A stretch of DNA of 64,000 nucleotides, from NCBI RefSeq assembly GCF_000374125.1, contig NZ_KB893645.1:260756-324755 (forward strand). Direction: 5' to 3'. Source of the DNA: Niabella aurantiaca DSM 17617 (GTDB lineage Bacteria > Bacteroidota > Bacteroidia > Chitinophagales > Chitinophagaceae). Made by a program: the position numbers and the translations under genes. Under the pieces are notes generated by a model that was not told the DNA's origin, did no database searches, and saw only the letters and a list, made by a program, of their open reading frames with translations. This document shows, piece by piece, positions 50,978-59,988 of this stretch. The first letter of the stretch is position 1; the number at the start of each line of letters is the position of its first letter.

Positions 50978-53419
50978 ATGAACGTCGTTTATCGCCTCAT
51001 TACAACGGTCTTGCTGGCCACAGCGGTGATTCCCGGTTTTTCGCAACCCGGACCTGCGCATAACAGGATCTTACTCCCCAATGGCTGGTCGCTGACCCCG
51101 GCCGGAACCCAGCTGCCCCTGGGAGATCTTCCGCTGAACCTGGTGATCAGCAATAACCGGCGCCTGGCAGCGGTTACCAATAATGGCCAGAGCACGCAGA
51201 CGATCGACCTGGTGGACCTTGTAGCAAAGAAAAGATTGGACAGCATCGTGATCGCCAGATCCTGGTACGGGCTGGCTTTTAGCAGCAACGACCGCTACCT
51301 CTATGCCTCCGGCGGGCACGATAATGTGGTGAAACGGTATGCGATACAAAAGAACCGGCTGGCCTTAAAAGATTCGTTTGTACTGGGTGAGAAATGGCCC
51401 GACCGCATCGGCACCGCCGGTTTGGATGTGGATGATAAAACCAGCAACCAGCTGTATGTGGTTACCCGGGAAGACAGCAGTCTGTATGTGTTTGACTTGG
51501 CCACCAAAAAAATAAAGAGCAAAACAAGCCTGGGATCGGAAGCGTATACCTGCAAGCTTTCTCCCGACCGGAAGCGGTTGTACATAAGCGTTTGGGGCGG
51601 GCGTAAACTGCTGGTATGGGATGTTGCCGCGGCAAAGATCACGGCCGCCATCGCCACCGGCGACCATCCCAATGAGATCTGTATCAGTAAAAACGGCCAG
51701 CTGCTTTATGTGGCCAATGCCAATGATAACTCCGTATCGGTGATCCATACGGGAACCAACAAGGTGATCGAAACCCTGAATGCGGCTCTTTATCCCAATG
51801 CGCCCAGCGGCTCAACCAGCAATGGTGTGGCGCTTTCAGCGGATGAAAAGACCCTTTATGTGGCCAATGCTGATAACAATTGCCTGGCTGTATTTGATGT
51901 ATCCGTCCCTTCAAAATCCGTCTCCAGGGGATTTATCCCCGTAGGCTGGTATCCTACCAATGTGAAAGTGGTCGGAAAGCAGGTGCTGGTTACCAATGGC
52001 AAGGGCATGTCTTCAATGGCCAACCCTTATGGTCCCAACCCGGTAAATAAAAAAGAAGTAGTGCTGCGGCATGCAGGCGACAGCAGCCGCCCGGCAAAAG
52101 TACAATACATCGCGGGGTTGTTTCATGGTACACTGAGCTTTATCAGCGCCCCCACGCCGCAGCAGCTGGCCGCCTATTCACGGGCGGTTTATCAGAATAC
52201 ACCTTATTCAAAGGATAAAGAACTGCAGGTTCAGGGAGAAAAAGGGAACCCGGTGCCCATGCAGGTAGGAGCGCCTTCCCCCATCAAGTATGTATTTTAC
52301 GTGATCAAGGAGAACCGCACCTATGACCAGGTGCTGGGTGATATCCGGCGAGGGAACGGCGACAGCGGCTTGTGCCTGTTTGGTGAAAGGATCACGCCGA
52401 ACCAGCACAAAATTGTAAAGGACTTTGTGTTGCTTGATAATTTTTATGTAGATGCGGAAGTGAGTGCCGACGGGCATAACTGGAGCATGGGAGCCTATGC
52501 TACCGACTACCTGGAAAAGACCTGGCCATCGAGCTACGGCAGCCGCGGGGGTACTTATGGCGGGGAAGGAGAACGTAAGATCGCCAACAACCGCGATGGC
52601 TTTATCTGGGATCATGCAGCCCGGCACAAGGTATCTTTCCGTACATACGGTGAATTTGTGGATAATGGTAAAGGGAAGCTGGATGTGCTCAACGGCCGTT
52701 TTGCCCCGGGATATACCGGTTATGACCTGAGCGTTGCCGACACAACCCGCTTCCGGCAATGGAAACATGATTTTGATTCGCTGCTGGCCGCGGATGCGCT
52801 GCCGCAGTTAACGACCATCCGCTTTGGAAACGATCATACGGAAGGAATGCGGGCCGGCCGCAAAACGCCCTTTGCGCATGTGGCAGACAATGACCTGGCC
52901 GTGGGAATGTTTGTGGATTACATCAGCAAAAGTCCCATCTGGAAAGAGTGCGCCATCTTTATCCTGGAAGACGATGCGCAAAACGGGCCGGATCATGTGG
53001 ATGCGCACCGCAGTACTGCTTACGTGATCAGTCCGTATGTAAAGCGGCGGTCGGTAGACCATACGATGTATTCGACCACCGGTATGCTGCGCACCATCGA
53101 GCTGATCCTGGGAATGCCACCCATGACACAATATGATGCCGCTGCAACGCCCATGTGGCGCTGCTTTACAGCTGCCCCCGATCTTACTGCATTTGATCAT
53201 CTTCCGGCGAATGTAAACCTGTCTGAACGCAATCCTTCCAAAGGAAAGCTGGCCGCATGGAGCGAGCAATTTGACTGGTCGAAAGAAGATGCGGTTCCCG
53301 ACCTGGTATTTAACGATATCCTCTGGATGGGCATTAAGGGTACTCCGGCACCTTCCCCGGTGCGGGCTGCTTTCCTGAAATTCCCCGAGAAGAAAAAAGG
53401 GGATGACGATGATGATTAA
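50978..53419 (+). CDS. Secreted YncE-type beta propeller / phosphoesterase bifunctional protein
   Basis: An 813-aa exported protein. Residues about 30-370 form a YVTN-type propeller with repeated LYVANANDNSVSVIHTGT-like units. From about 430 a phosphoesterase domain of the acid phosphatase/phospholipase C type begins: YVFYVIKENRTYDQVLGDI (metal Glu-Asn), DNFYVDAEVSADGHNWSMGAY (His), and IFILEDDAQNGPDHVDAHRS with catalytic Asp and His. The last residues are an acidic tail of five Asp. The upstream frame extends to 50936 but ATG 50978 begins the signal peptide. Substrate unknown. The gene lies between two direct repeats. Confidence 0.9.
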   Translation: MNVVYRLITTVLLATAVIPGFSQPGPAHNRILLPNGWSLTPAGTQLPLGDLPLNLVISNNRRLAAVTNNGQSTQTIDLVDLVAKKRLDSIVIARSWYGLAFSSNDRYLYASGGHDNVVKRYAIQKNRLALKDSFVLGEKWPDRIGTAGLDVDDKTSNQLYVVTREDSSLYVFDLATKKIKSKTSLGSEAYTCKLSPDRKRLYISVWGGRKLLVWDVAAAKITAAIATGDHPNEICISKNGQLLYVANANDNSVSVIHTGTNKVIETLNAALYPNAPSGSTSNGVALSADEKTLYVANADNNCLAVFDVSVPSKSVSRGFIPVGWYPTNVKVVGKQVLVTNGKGMSSMANPYGPNPVNKKEVVLRHAGDSSRPAKVQYIAGLFHGTLSFISAPTPQQLAAYSRAVYQNTPYSKDKELQVQGEKGNPVPMQVGAPSPIKYVFYVIKENRTYDQVLGDIRRGNGDSGLCLFGERITPNQHKIVKDFVLLDNFYVDAEVSADGHNWSMGAYATDYLEKTWPSSYGSRGGTYGGEGERKIANNRDGFIWDHAARHKVSFRTYGEFVDNGKGKLDVLNGRFAPGYTGYDLSVADTTRFRQWKHDFDSLLAADALPQLTTIRFGNDHTEGMRAGRKTPFAHVADNDLAVGMFVDYISKSPIWKECAIFILEDDAQNGPDHVDAHRSTAYVISPYVKRRSVDHTMYSTTGMLRTIELILGMPPMTQYDAAATPMWRCFTAAPDLTAFDHLPANVNLSERNPSKGKLAAWSEQFDWSKEDAVPDLVFNDILWMGIKGTPAPSPVRAAFLKFPEKKKGDDDDD

Positions 53420-53735
53420 GAATGCCTGGTCCCCTGCGGGAGACCTGCTAAGAAATTTTGCAGGTATATAAAACGGTTCATCGCTCGCGGGTTAGCGCTA
53501 TCACCTGAAAACCGTTATTTTGTTCCAGGTTCAATGTACCACATTAGATCCGGTTTCATACGCATATGTCTATTGACCATTGACTTTGCCATTTACCGGG
53601 CTCCCAGTCGCTGATCGGATAAGTTGAAAACTGACAGCTGTATGTTGTCCCGGAGGAACGACCATGGAAGGATAGCGGATCCCTGATTTCCACATCTTCA
53701 GATTTTCAAATTCCTGTTTCCCCTGCATGCGGAGG
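53420..53735. other. Intergenic region after the propeller-phosphoesterase gene
   Basis: 316 nt filled mainly by direct-repeat copy B (53505-53722). No gene and no clear intrinsic terminator; the first 85 nt show nothing recognisable. Confidence 0.6.
53505..53722 (+). repeat. Diverged direct repeat, copy B (downstream of the phosphoesterase gene)
   Basis: 218 nt homologous to 50725-50910 in the same orientation; see shared blocks there. Extra segments relative to copy A include about 12 nt after TTCCAGGTT and about 10 nt near GACTTTGCC. Confidence 0.85.
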
Positions 53736-55073
53736 CTAAGCAGTCAGCCGTCCTTTTGTTTTCTTCAGAAACCGCAGGGATAAAAACAATGCGGAAACCG
53801 TAAGGCCTACGATCAGCCCCAGCCAGATGCCTACACCGCCCAGGTCGAAATGAAAGGCCAGCAGGCAGCCCACGGGAATGCCCAATACCCAATAGGCAAT
53901 GGCTATAAAAATGGTAGGAACGTTTACATCCTTGATGCCCCGTAACAAACCCGCACTGATGGCCTGGATGGAATCAGAGATCTGGAAAATGGCCGCCAGC
54001 AATAAGAAGGTAGCGGCGAGCGACAGTACTTCTGTGTTGTTATTAAACAGGTGCGGCAGCTGGTTGCGCAGCAAAATGAACAGCAGGCAGCAGAAGGAGC
54101 CATAAATGAGCGCGAGCATAATGGTGCTTTTACCAATAACGGAGATGCGCTTCATATCCTTTGCTCCGAAGGCCGTGCTGACGCGGATGGAGCCGGCCTG
54201 TGAAAGCCCCATCGATATCATAAAAGTGAAGGAGGCGCAGCTCAGCGCGATCTGGTGTGCAGCCTGGGTAGTGGCATGGATGGTCCCCATCAATATCCCC
54301 GAAACTGCGAAGGCGCCGGCTTCCATGCCGATCTGCAGACTGCTGGGGATCCCGATCTTCAACAGCTGCCGGAAAGTGGTGCGGCTCAGTTTCCACTGGT
54401 TCCTTGCTACTGCTATATATGGCCGGAATACCCGGTGCTTCAGTACCACAACGGCCAGCGCAGCGAAGATGGCGGTACGGGTGATCAGCGTGGCATAACC
54501 CGCACCGATCAGGCCAAACTCCGGAAGGCCCCAGTGCCCGTAAATGAATACCCAGTTCAAAAAGGCATTGATGGGGATGGCTGCCAGGGACAATACCATG
54601 GCCGTTTTGGTGTACTGAAGGCCGTCTGCAAATTGTTTCAGCGTCATAAAGAGGATCATGGGAATGATAGAGATCCCCATAACCCGCATCAACGGGGCGG
54701 CAAAAGCCACTACTTCCGGATCCTGGTCAAGATGGTAGAGGATCTCTGTTCCGCCAATCAATGCTGCGGCAATGACGAAGGCCGCAATGGTGCAAAGAAT
54801 GAAGCCGTTGTAAAGATAGTGGGAGATCAGCTGCCGGTCGTACTTCCCATGCGCCAGTGATACCATTTGTGCCACCGAAATCGTAACCCCGATGCCCAAT
54901 ACAAAGGGAATGTTGATGACGTTGAGTACCAATGCTGCAGCTGCGAGCTCTTTATAACCCAGCGCTCCGATCATGGCGGTGTCTACAAGGTGTAAGGAGA
55001 TCTGCGCAATTTCGCCAAGGATAATGGGAAATGCGAGCAGTAATGTATTTCTGGCCTCTTTCTTGTAATTCAT
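53736..55073 (-). CDS. MATE-family efflux transporter (NorM-like)
   Basis: A 445-aa protein with 12 helices in two six-helix lobes. LAFPIILGEIAQISLHLVDTAMIG and the matching second-lobe IGIPSSLQIGMEAGAFAVSGILMG are MATE hallmarks; the conserved Glu/Asp residues of the first lobe are present. Na+ or H+ driven export of cationic compounds is the family role. Its start diverges from the DUF445 gene. Confidence 0.93.
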   Translation of the reverse strand: MNYKKEARNTLLLAFPIILGEIAQISLHLVDTAMIGALGYKELAAAALVLNVINIPFVLGIGVTISVAQMVSLAHGKYDRQLISHYLYNGFILCTIAAFVIAAALIGGTEILYHLDQDPEVVAFAAPLMRVMGISIIPMILFMTLKQFADGLQYTKTAMVLSLAAIPINAFLNWVFIYGHWGLPEFGLIGAGYATLITRTAIFAALAVVVLKHRVFRPYIAVARNQWKLSRTTFRQLLKIGIPSSLQIGMEAGAFAVSGILMGTIHATTQAAHQIALSCASFTFMISMGLSQAGSIRVSTAFGAKDMKRISVIGKSTIMLALIYGSFCCLLFILLRNQLPHLFNNNTEVLSLAATFLLLAAIFQISDSIQAISAGLLRGIKDVNVPTIFIAIAYWVLGIPVGCLLAFHFDLGGVGIWLGLIVGLTVSALFLSLRFLKKTKGRLTA

Positions 55074-55214
55074 AGACGGGCAAAATTAGCATTCATAAAT
55101 GAGTGACAGCATAATTTTTTATATTTTCGGAGAACCGGAATTGAGTATTCGGCGTTACGGATCTGGCATCGCTTATCTCGAATCTCAAATCTCAACGTTT
55201 CAATAAAATGAAAG

Positions 55215-56474
55215 ATGAATAATGAAATAAGATCTGCAGATGCGGTGAAAGCCGTGCAGTTGAAGAAACACAAAGCGTTGGCTACCGGCCTTTTTTTGTT
55301 GATGACGCTGGTATTCCTGGGTTGTGTGTACCTGCTGAAAACGCGGACGGATACCTGGATCGGGTATGTGAAGGCCTTTGCGGAGGCAGCAATGGTGGGC
55401 GCGCTGGCCGACTGGTTTGCCGTAACGGCGTTGTTCCATCACCCGATGGGATTGCCCATTCCGCATACGAACCTGATCGAGAACAGCAAGAAAAGCATCG
55501 GGGACAACCTGGGGAATTTTGTGGTATCCAATTTTTTGAATGCAAAGACCCTGCGTCCCTATATCGACCGGCTTGAGCTGAGCGCGGTTGCAGCCACATG
55601 GCTGATGAAGCCGCAAAATGTGCAGCTGCTGGTTGCCGAGGCATCCCGGTTGCTGAAGCGGATGGTGGAAACTTCCGATGCCCCGATGATCACCGGGTTT
55701 ATTGCCCGGAAGGCGGGCGAGCTGCTGGATGGAGTGCGGTTGAATGAGGTGGTGGCGAACGGGCTGGGGCTGATCGTGGAACGGGGCGACCATGAGCGGG
55801 TGCTGAATTTTGTGCTGGAAAAAGTACGGAACTATGTGATCGAAAACGAAGCGCTGGTGAAGCAACGGGTAAAGGAGCAGAGTCATTTCCTGATCCCGGG
55901 GTTCGTAAATAATTATATCGCAGCCAAACTCACCAGCGGCATCGCTGCATATTTACAGGAGATCGGAAAAGATCCGCAGCACCGGATCCGCAAGGATTTT
56001 AATAAACAATTGCTGGCTTTTACTGAAACCTTAAAAACAAGCCCGGAATGGCAGCGCGACCTGGAGTCGCTGAAGAACGACCTGCTGACCCGACAAAAGC
56101 TGGAACAGTATGCTGGGGATATCTGGAAGCGGTTACAGGCACAGGTGCTCCAGGATCTTTCATCGGAGGATTCGGCATTGCGCCGGTACTTTAAAAGATC
56201 GGTTGAAGAGCTTGCTGTTCAGCTGCAGCAGGATGCGGAGATGCGTGCGAAGATCGACAACTGGATCCGTTATAACGCGTACTATTATATCCTGCGCAAT
56301 ACGAAGCAGGCCGGCGCATTGATCAGCAATACGGTAGGTAACTGGGAAGGGAAGGAGCTGAGCAACAAGCTGGAGCTGGAGGTGGGAAAGGACCTTCAGT
56401 TCATCCGCATCAATGGTACCCTGGTGGGCGGCATCGTGGGGTTATTGATCTACACCCTAAGCCGGCTCTTATAG
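55215..56474 (+). CDS. DUF445 membrane protein (YjiN-like)
   Basis: A 419-aa protein with a helix near the N-terminus (GLFLLMTLVFLGCVYLL) and one at the C-terminus (LVGGIVGLLIYTLSRLL). The family signature AMVGALADWFAVTALFHHPMGLPIPHTNLI is present, and the middle is helical and charged. Function unknown. The leader holds an imperfect copy of the TTCCGG hairpin (55125-55140). A four-codon upstream ORF (ATG 55208, TAA 55220-55222) overlaps the start codon at 55215. Confidence 0.9.
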   Translation: MNNEIRSADAVKAVQLKKHKALATGLFLLMTLVFLGCVYLLKTRTDTWIGYVKAFAEAAMVGALADWFAVTALFHHPMGLPIPHTNLIENSKKSIGDNLGNFVVSNFLNAKTLRPYIDRLELSAVAATWLMKPQNVQLLVAEASRLLKRMVETSDAPMITGFIARKAGELLDGVRLNEVVANGLGLIVERGDHERVLNFVLEKVRNYVIENEALVKQRVKEQSHFLIPGFVNNYIAAKLTSGIAAYLQEIGKDPQHRIRKDFNKQLLAFTETLKTSPEWQRDLESLKNDLLTRQKLEQYAGDIWKRLQAQVLQDLSSEDSALRRYFKRSVEELAVQLQQDAEMRAKIDNWIRYNAYYYILRNTKQAGALISNTVGNWEGKELSNKLELEVGKDLQFIRINGTLVGGIVGLLIYTLSRLL

Positions 56475-56765
56475 ACGACAGCTGATGGTGAACTGCTTTT
56501 GTAAAAGAAGCCCCCTGCGAATAACTCACCCCTGCTTAAAGCGTATGTTCCCGGGATAATCAGCGGAAAGCATCCCTGTAATGCTCCATACTTAACAATC
56601 GAAAATTTTTTCGTTCTGAAAGCGATCGCAGGAGTACCCGGTTCATTTTTGTCATGGGAAAGCTGCAGCACTGCGCCTTTATTTTGCTTTTTGGATCCGT
56701 TTTAACAGGAAGAAGTGCTGATGCCCGGGTAGTACAACATGGGAACACGCGTTGTATTTCGTCAG

Positions 56766-58136
56766 TTATGAGTGCTTCCTGAGGTGATAGGCCTTGGCTT
56801 TGGTAAAAGCCCGCAACCCGGAGTGGGAGAGCGTGGTGCCAAAGCCCGAATGCTTACGGCCGCTCCAGGGCAGGGCGGCACTCACCCGGTCGCAGCAGTT
56901 CCAGTACCCCGTTCCCGCATTCACCTGCTGCAGGATGCTTTCGGCTCTGGCCTGGCCGCTGCTGTACACAGACGCAGTAAGACCATATTCGGTATCCTTC
57001 ATTTGCGCGATCGCTTCTGCATCGTTTTTTACCTTCATGATCCCGATAACCGGTCCGAAGGATTCTTCTTTCATGACCAGCATACCGGCATTGACATCCG
57101 TAAGCACCGTGGGTTGAAAGTAGTACCCCTTACCATCGACCCTGTTGCCGCCGGTGCGGATTTGTGCCCCTTTCCGCACGGCATCGGCGATCTGGTTTTC
57201 GAGTACGCCGATCTGCTCCTTGCGGGTAAGCGGGCCAAAATAAATACCTTCTTCTGTTGGCGCGCCTGTTTTCCAGGAGCGTACTTCATTTACAAATGCC
57301 TCTATATAGGCGTCGTATTTGTTTTCATGTACATAGATCCGCTCCACCGAGCAGCAGCTTTGGCCGTTGTTGTAGAAGGCGCCGTCTGCAGTGGCTGCGG
57401 CTACAGCGATGATATCCGTAACATCGTCTGCCACATACAGGGGGTCCTTGCCTCCCAGTTCGCACTGGCAGGGCACCATCTTTGCCGCCACTTTATTGTA
57501 AATGAAATGGCCGGTTTTGTAGCTGCCGGTAAAGAAATAACCGTCAAAGGGCATTTCTAAAAGTGCGGCGCCTACATTGCCCGTGCCGATGGCGGTTAAG
57601 AACAGGTGGGCATCCAGCCCGGCTTCTTTCCACAACCGCTCTATTTGCAACCCCGTAAGGGAGGCGTATTCCGAAGGTTTGTACAGTACGGCATTGCCTG
57701 CCAGCAGGGCGGGTACAAATACATTTACCCCCACCAGGTAGGGGTAATTCCAGGCAGAGATATTTGCGATCACGCCCAGGGGCTCATAGGCTATGCGCTC
57801 TTCAAGATCCGGCGTTTCGCCCATGATCTCATCCGCCAGGTATTTTGCCGCATTTCCTGCAAGCCAGCTGATCCGCCCGATGGCGCCGCTGACCTCGTTT
57901 GCCGATTGAGTAACCGGTTTTCCCACTTCACTGGTCAGTATCTGTGCCAGCTGTGTTTTGTTTGTTTCCAGCAGTTCGCTGAATCTTTTTACCACCGTGA
58001 TCCGTTCTTCAAGGGGGCGGGCCTGCCAGGCCGGCTGGGCGGCCTTCAGCTGCTGCCATTTCTCCTGCAGGGTTGCTGCAATATCTTCTGTAAGCGTGGC
58101 GATCCGCTCTTCGGTGGCGGGATTGATTACATCCAT
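56766..58136 (-). CDS. NAD(P)-dependent aldehyde dehydrogenase
   Basis: A 456-aa ALDH-superfamily enzyme. SAWNYPYLVG binds the cofactor, ELGGKDPLYV carries the general-base Glu, and NNGQSCCSVERIYV holds the catalytic Cys. EESFGPVIGIMKV and HSGFGTTLSHSG follow. Cytosolic. Last gene of the minus-strand set, 3 nt after the amidotransferase gene. In context it should oxidise a gamma-glutamyl-aminoaldehyde to the acid, like PuuC in putrescine breakdown; the precise substrate is inferred. Confidence 0.92.
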   Translation of the reverse strand: MDVINPATEERIATLTEDIAATLQEKWQQLKAAQPAWQARPLEERITVVKRFSELLETNKTQLAQILTSEVGKPVTQSANEVSGAIGRISWLAGNAAKYLADEIMGETPDLEERIAYEPLGVIANISAWNYPYLVGVNVFVPALLAGNAVLYKPSEYASLTGLQIERLWKEAGLDAHLFLTAIGTGNVGAALLEMPFDGYFFTGSYKTGHFIYNKVAAKMVPCQCELGGKDPLYVADDVTDIIAVAAATADGAFYNNGQSCCSVERIYVHENKYDAYIEAFVNEVRSWKTGAPTEEGIYFGPLTRKEQIGVLENQIADAVRKGAQIRTGGNRVDGKGYYFQPTVLTDVNAGMLVMKEESFGPVIGIMKVKNDAEAIAQMKDTEYGLTASVYSSGQARAESILQQVNAGTGYWNCCDRVSAALPWSGRKHSGFGTTLSHSGLRAFTKAKAYHLRKHS

Positions 58137-58139
58137 GTA

Positions 58140-58835
58140 TTATTTGCTTTGTACGGCTTCCAAAAATTTTTCCCGTATGCTTTTTGAAGGAGCGGTTTGC
58201 TCCAATCCGAAATGGTGCATCCGCTCGGGGTGCCACTGCACACACAGCAGGAACGGGTGGCCGGTTGCCTGGCTGCGTTCAATTGCTTCAGCAACGCCAT
58301 CCGGGGCAGTAGCGGTGATCTGCAGTCCATCGCCGATATTGCCGATGGCCTGGTGGTGCGCGCTGTTCACGGCGCATTGCCCGCTGCCGATGGCCTGGTG
58401 CAGGATGCTGTCCGGCTTAATATGGATGCCGTGCACCTTATCCAGGTTATTGGCCACCCTGTGCACTTCATTTTTTTCGCCGAGGTCCTGTACCAGCGTA
58501 CCGCCATAAATGCAATTGATCAGCTGCATGCCCCGGCAAATGCCCAGCACCGGGAGGCCCTTTTCCTGCGCCTGCCGGAAAACCGCGGTTTCAAACGCAT
58601 CCCGCTCTTCGTTAAACCGGTCGGGGGCGTTGGGATATCCGGCTTTTCCGGAATAATATTCCGGTGCAATATCGATACCGCCGGAAAGTACGATACCGTC
58701 GCAATCCGTCATCGCATCCAGGTTGCCGGTTTCCGCAGAAAGCGTGATCACTTCGATGGCATCCGGACCCTTGATCCACCGGGTATAATGGGCCTGTTTG
58801 GGTTCCGAGCCGGTATATGTTAATCCGATCTTCAT
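58140..58835 (-). CDS. Class I glutamine amidotransferase-like gamma-glutamyl hydrolase (PuuD-like)
   Basis: A 231-aa enzyme of the peptidase C26 group. GIVLSGGIDIAPEYY is the oxyanion region, LGICRGMQLIN carries the nucleophile Cys, and VQWHPERM the catalytic His with following Glu. PuuD hydrolyses gamma-glutamyl-GABA; here the neighbours suggest cleavage of a gamma-glutamyl amide such as gamma-glutamylglycine. ATG 58835 is 4 nt after the alcohol dehydrogenase stop and its own end is 3 nt before the ALDH start, so the three are one transcription unit. Confidence 0.9.
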   Translation of the reverse strand: MKIGLTYTGSEPKQAHYTRWIKGPDAIEVITLSAETGNLDAMTDCDGIVLSGGIDIAPEYYSGKAGYPNAPDRFNEERDAFETAVFRQAQEKGLPVLGICRGMQLINCIYGGTLVQDLGEKNEVHRVANNLDKVHGIHIKPDSILHQAIGSGQCAVNSAHHQAIGNIGDGLQITATAPDGVAEAIERSQATGHPFLLCVQWHPERMHHFGLEQTAPSKSIREKFLEAVQSK

Positions 58836-58839
58836 GTGT

Positions 58840-59988
58840 TTACAATGCTTCTGAGTAGAGCTGTTTAAAATTTTCCCTGGAAACGGGTTTGGGGTTATTG
58901 GGATGTGCAAAATCTGCGATGGCAAGATCGGCCAGTGTTTCCACATGCGCTTCCTTAACACCGATCGCCGACAGGCGGTGGGGGATGTTAATGGCGGTAT
59001 TCAGCTCAAACAAATGATCTACCACGCCGGCGCCATCTGTTCCTGCCAGGTTCAGCGCGCCGGCAATTTTTTTAAACTTCTGTTCCTGTCCTTCTATATT
59101 GAACCGCATGCCATAGGGCAGGTTTACAGCATTGGCCAGGCCATGGTGGGTATCCAGCAGGGATGATAGTGGGTGCGCCAGCGAGTGTACCACACCCAAT
59201 CCCTTCTGAAAAGCTACGGCGCCCATCAGGGAGGCGATGAGCATTTTGCTCCTGGATTCCAGGTCCGGGTTGTTGACCGCGATTGCAATGGATTCGCCGA
59301 TCAGCGAAATACCCTGCAGGGCAATGCCGTCGCACATGGGATGCTCCATATTAACGAGGTAGGCTTCCAGGTTATGTGTGAGCGCATCCATACCCGTTGC
59401 TGCAGTAATGGCGGGTGGAATGTCCATCGTCAGCAGGGGATCGGCAAAGACCATTTTTGCCAGCAGTTTGGGCGAGAACAGGATCTTCTTTTGATGGGTT
59501 TCGTCGTCGGCAATGATGGCGCTGCGTCCTACCTCGCTGCCGGTACCCGCGGTGGTAGGAATGGTGATAAAATGCGGTACTTCATTGGTCACATACACGT
59601 CGCCACCTATAAGATCATCGTATTTAAACAGGTCTTCGCGGTGATGTACCCGCAGCACGATGGCCCGGGCCACATCCAGCGCTGCACCGCCTCCGATGCC
59701 AATGACGGCGTCCCGACCAGTGGCATCGTACAGATCTGTTCCTTTGTATACATCCGATTTTACGGGGTTCTTATGAATGTCGTGAAAAACCTCCACCGAA
59801 GCGCCCCCCGCCCGGAGGGTTGCCACGATCTTTTTAAAAAAATCCAGCTGTGCGATCACAGGGTCTGTTACGACCAGCGCACGGGCCAGGACATTCTTTT
59901 TTAAATAGTCGCCCAGCTCCTTGCTGGATCCGGCACCAAACCGGATCGTGGTGGGGAAATTGTATTGATAGATTTTGTCAAATGCCAT
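58840..59988 (-). CDS. Iron-containing (type III) alcohol dehydrogenase
   Basis: A 382-aa dehydrogenase. GIGGGAALDVARAI is the NAD loop, TIPTTAGTGSEVGRSAII is the family signature, and the metal ligands lie in MDALTHNLEAYL and SLAHPLSSLLDTHHGLANA. It oxidises primary alcohols to aldehydes. First gene of the ADH-PuuD-ALDH unit. In a gamma-glutamylation route it would oxidise the hydroxyl of gamma-glutamylethanolamide. Confidence 0.93.
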   Translation of the reverse strand: MAFDKIYQYNFPTTIRFGAGSSKELGDYLKKNVLARALVVTDPVIAQLDFFKKIVATLRAGGASVEVFHDIHKNPVKSDVYKGTDLYDATGRDAVIGIGGGAALDVARAIVLRVHHREDLFKYDDLIGGDVYVTNEVPHFITIPTTAGTGSEVGRSAIIADDETHQKKILFSPKLLAKMVFADPLLTMDIPPAITAATGMDALTHNLEAYLVNMEHPMCDGIALQGISLIGESIAIAVNNPDLESRSKMLIASLMGAVAFQKGLGVVHSLAHPLSSLLDTHHGLANAVNLPYGMRFNIEGQEQKFKKIAGALNLAGTDGAGVVDHLFELNTAINIPHRLSAIGVKEAHVETLADLAIADFAHPNNPKPVSRENFKQLYSEAL

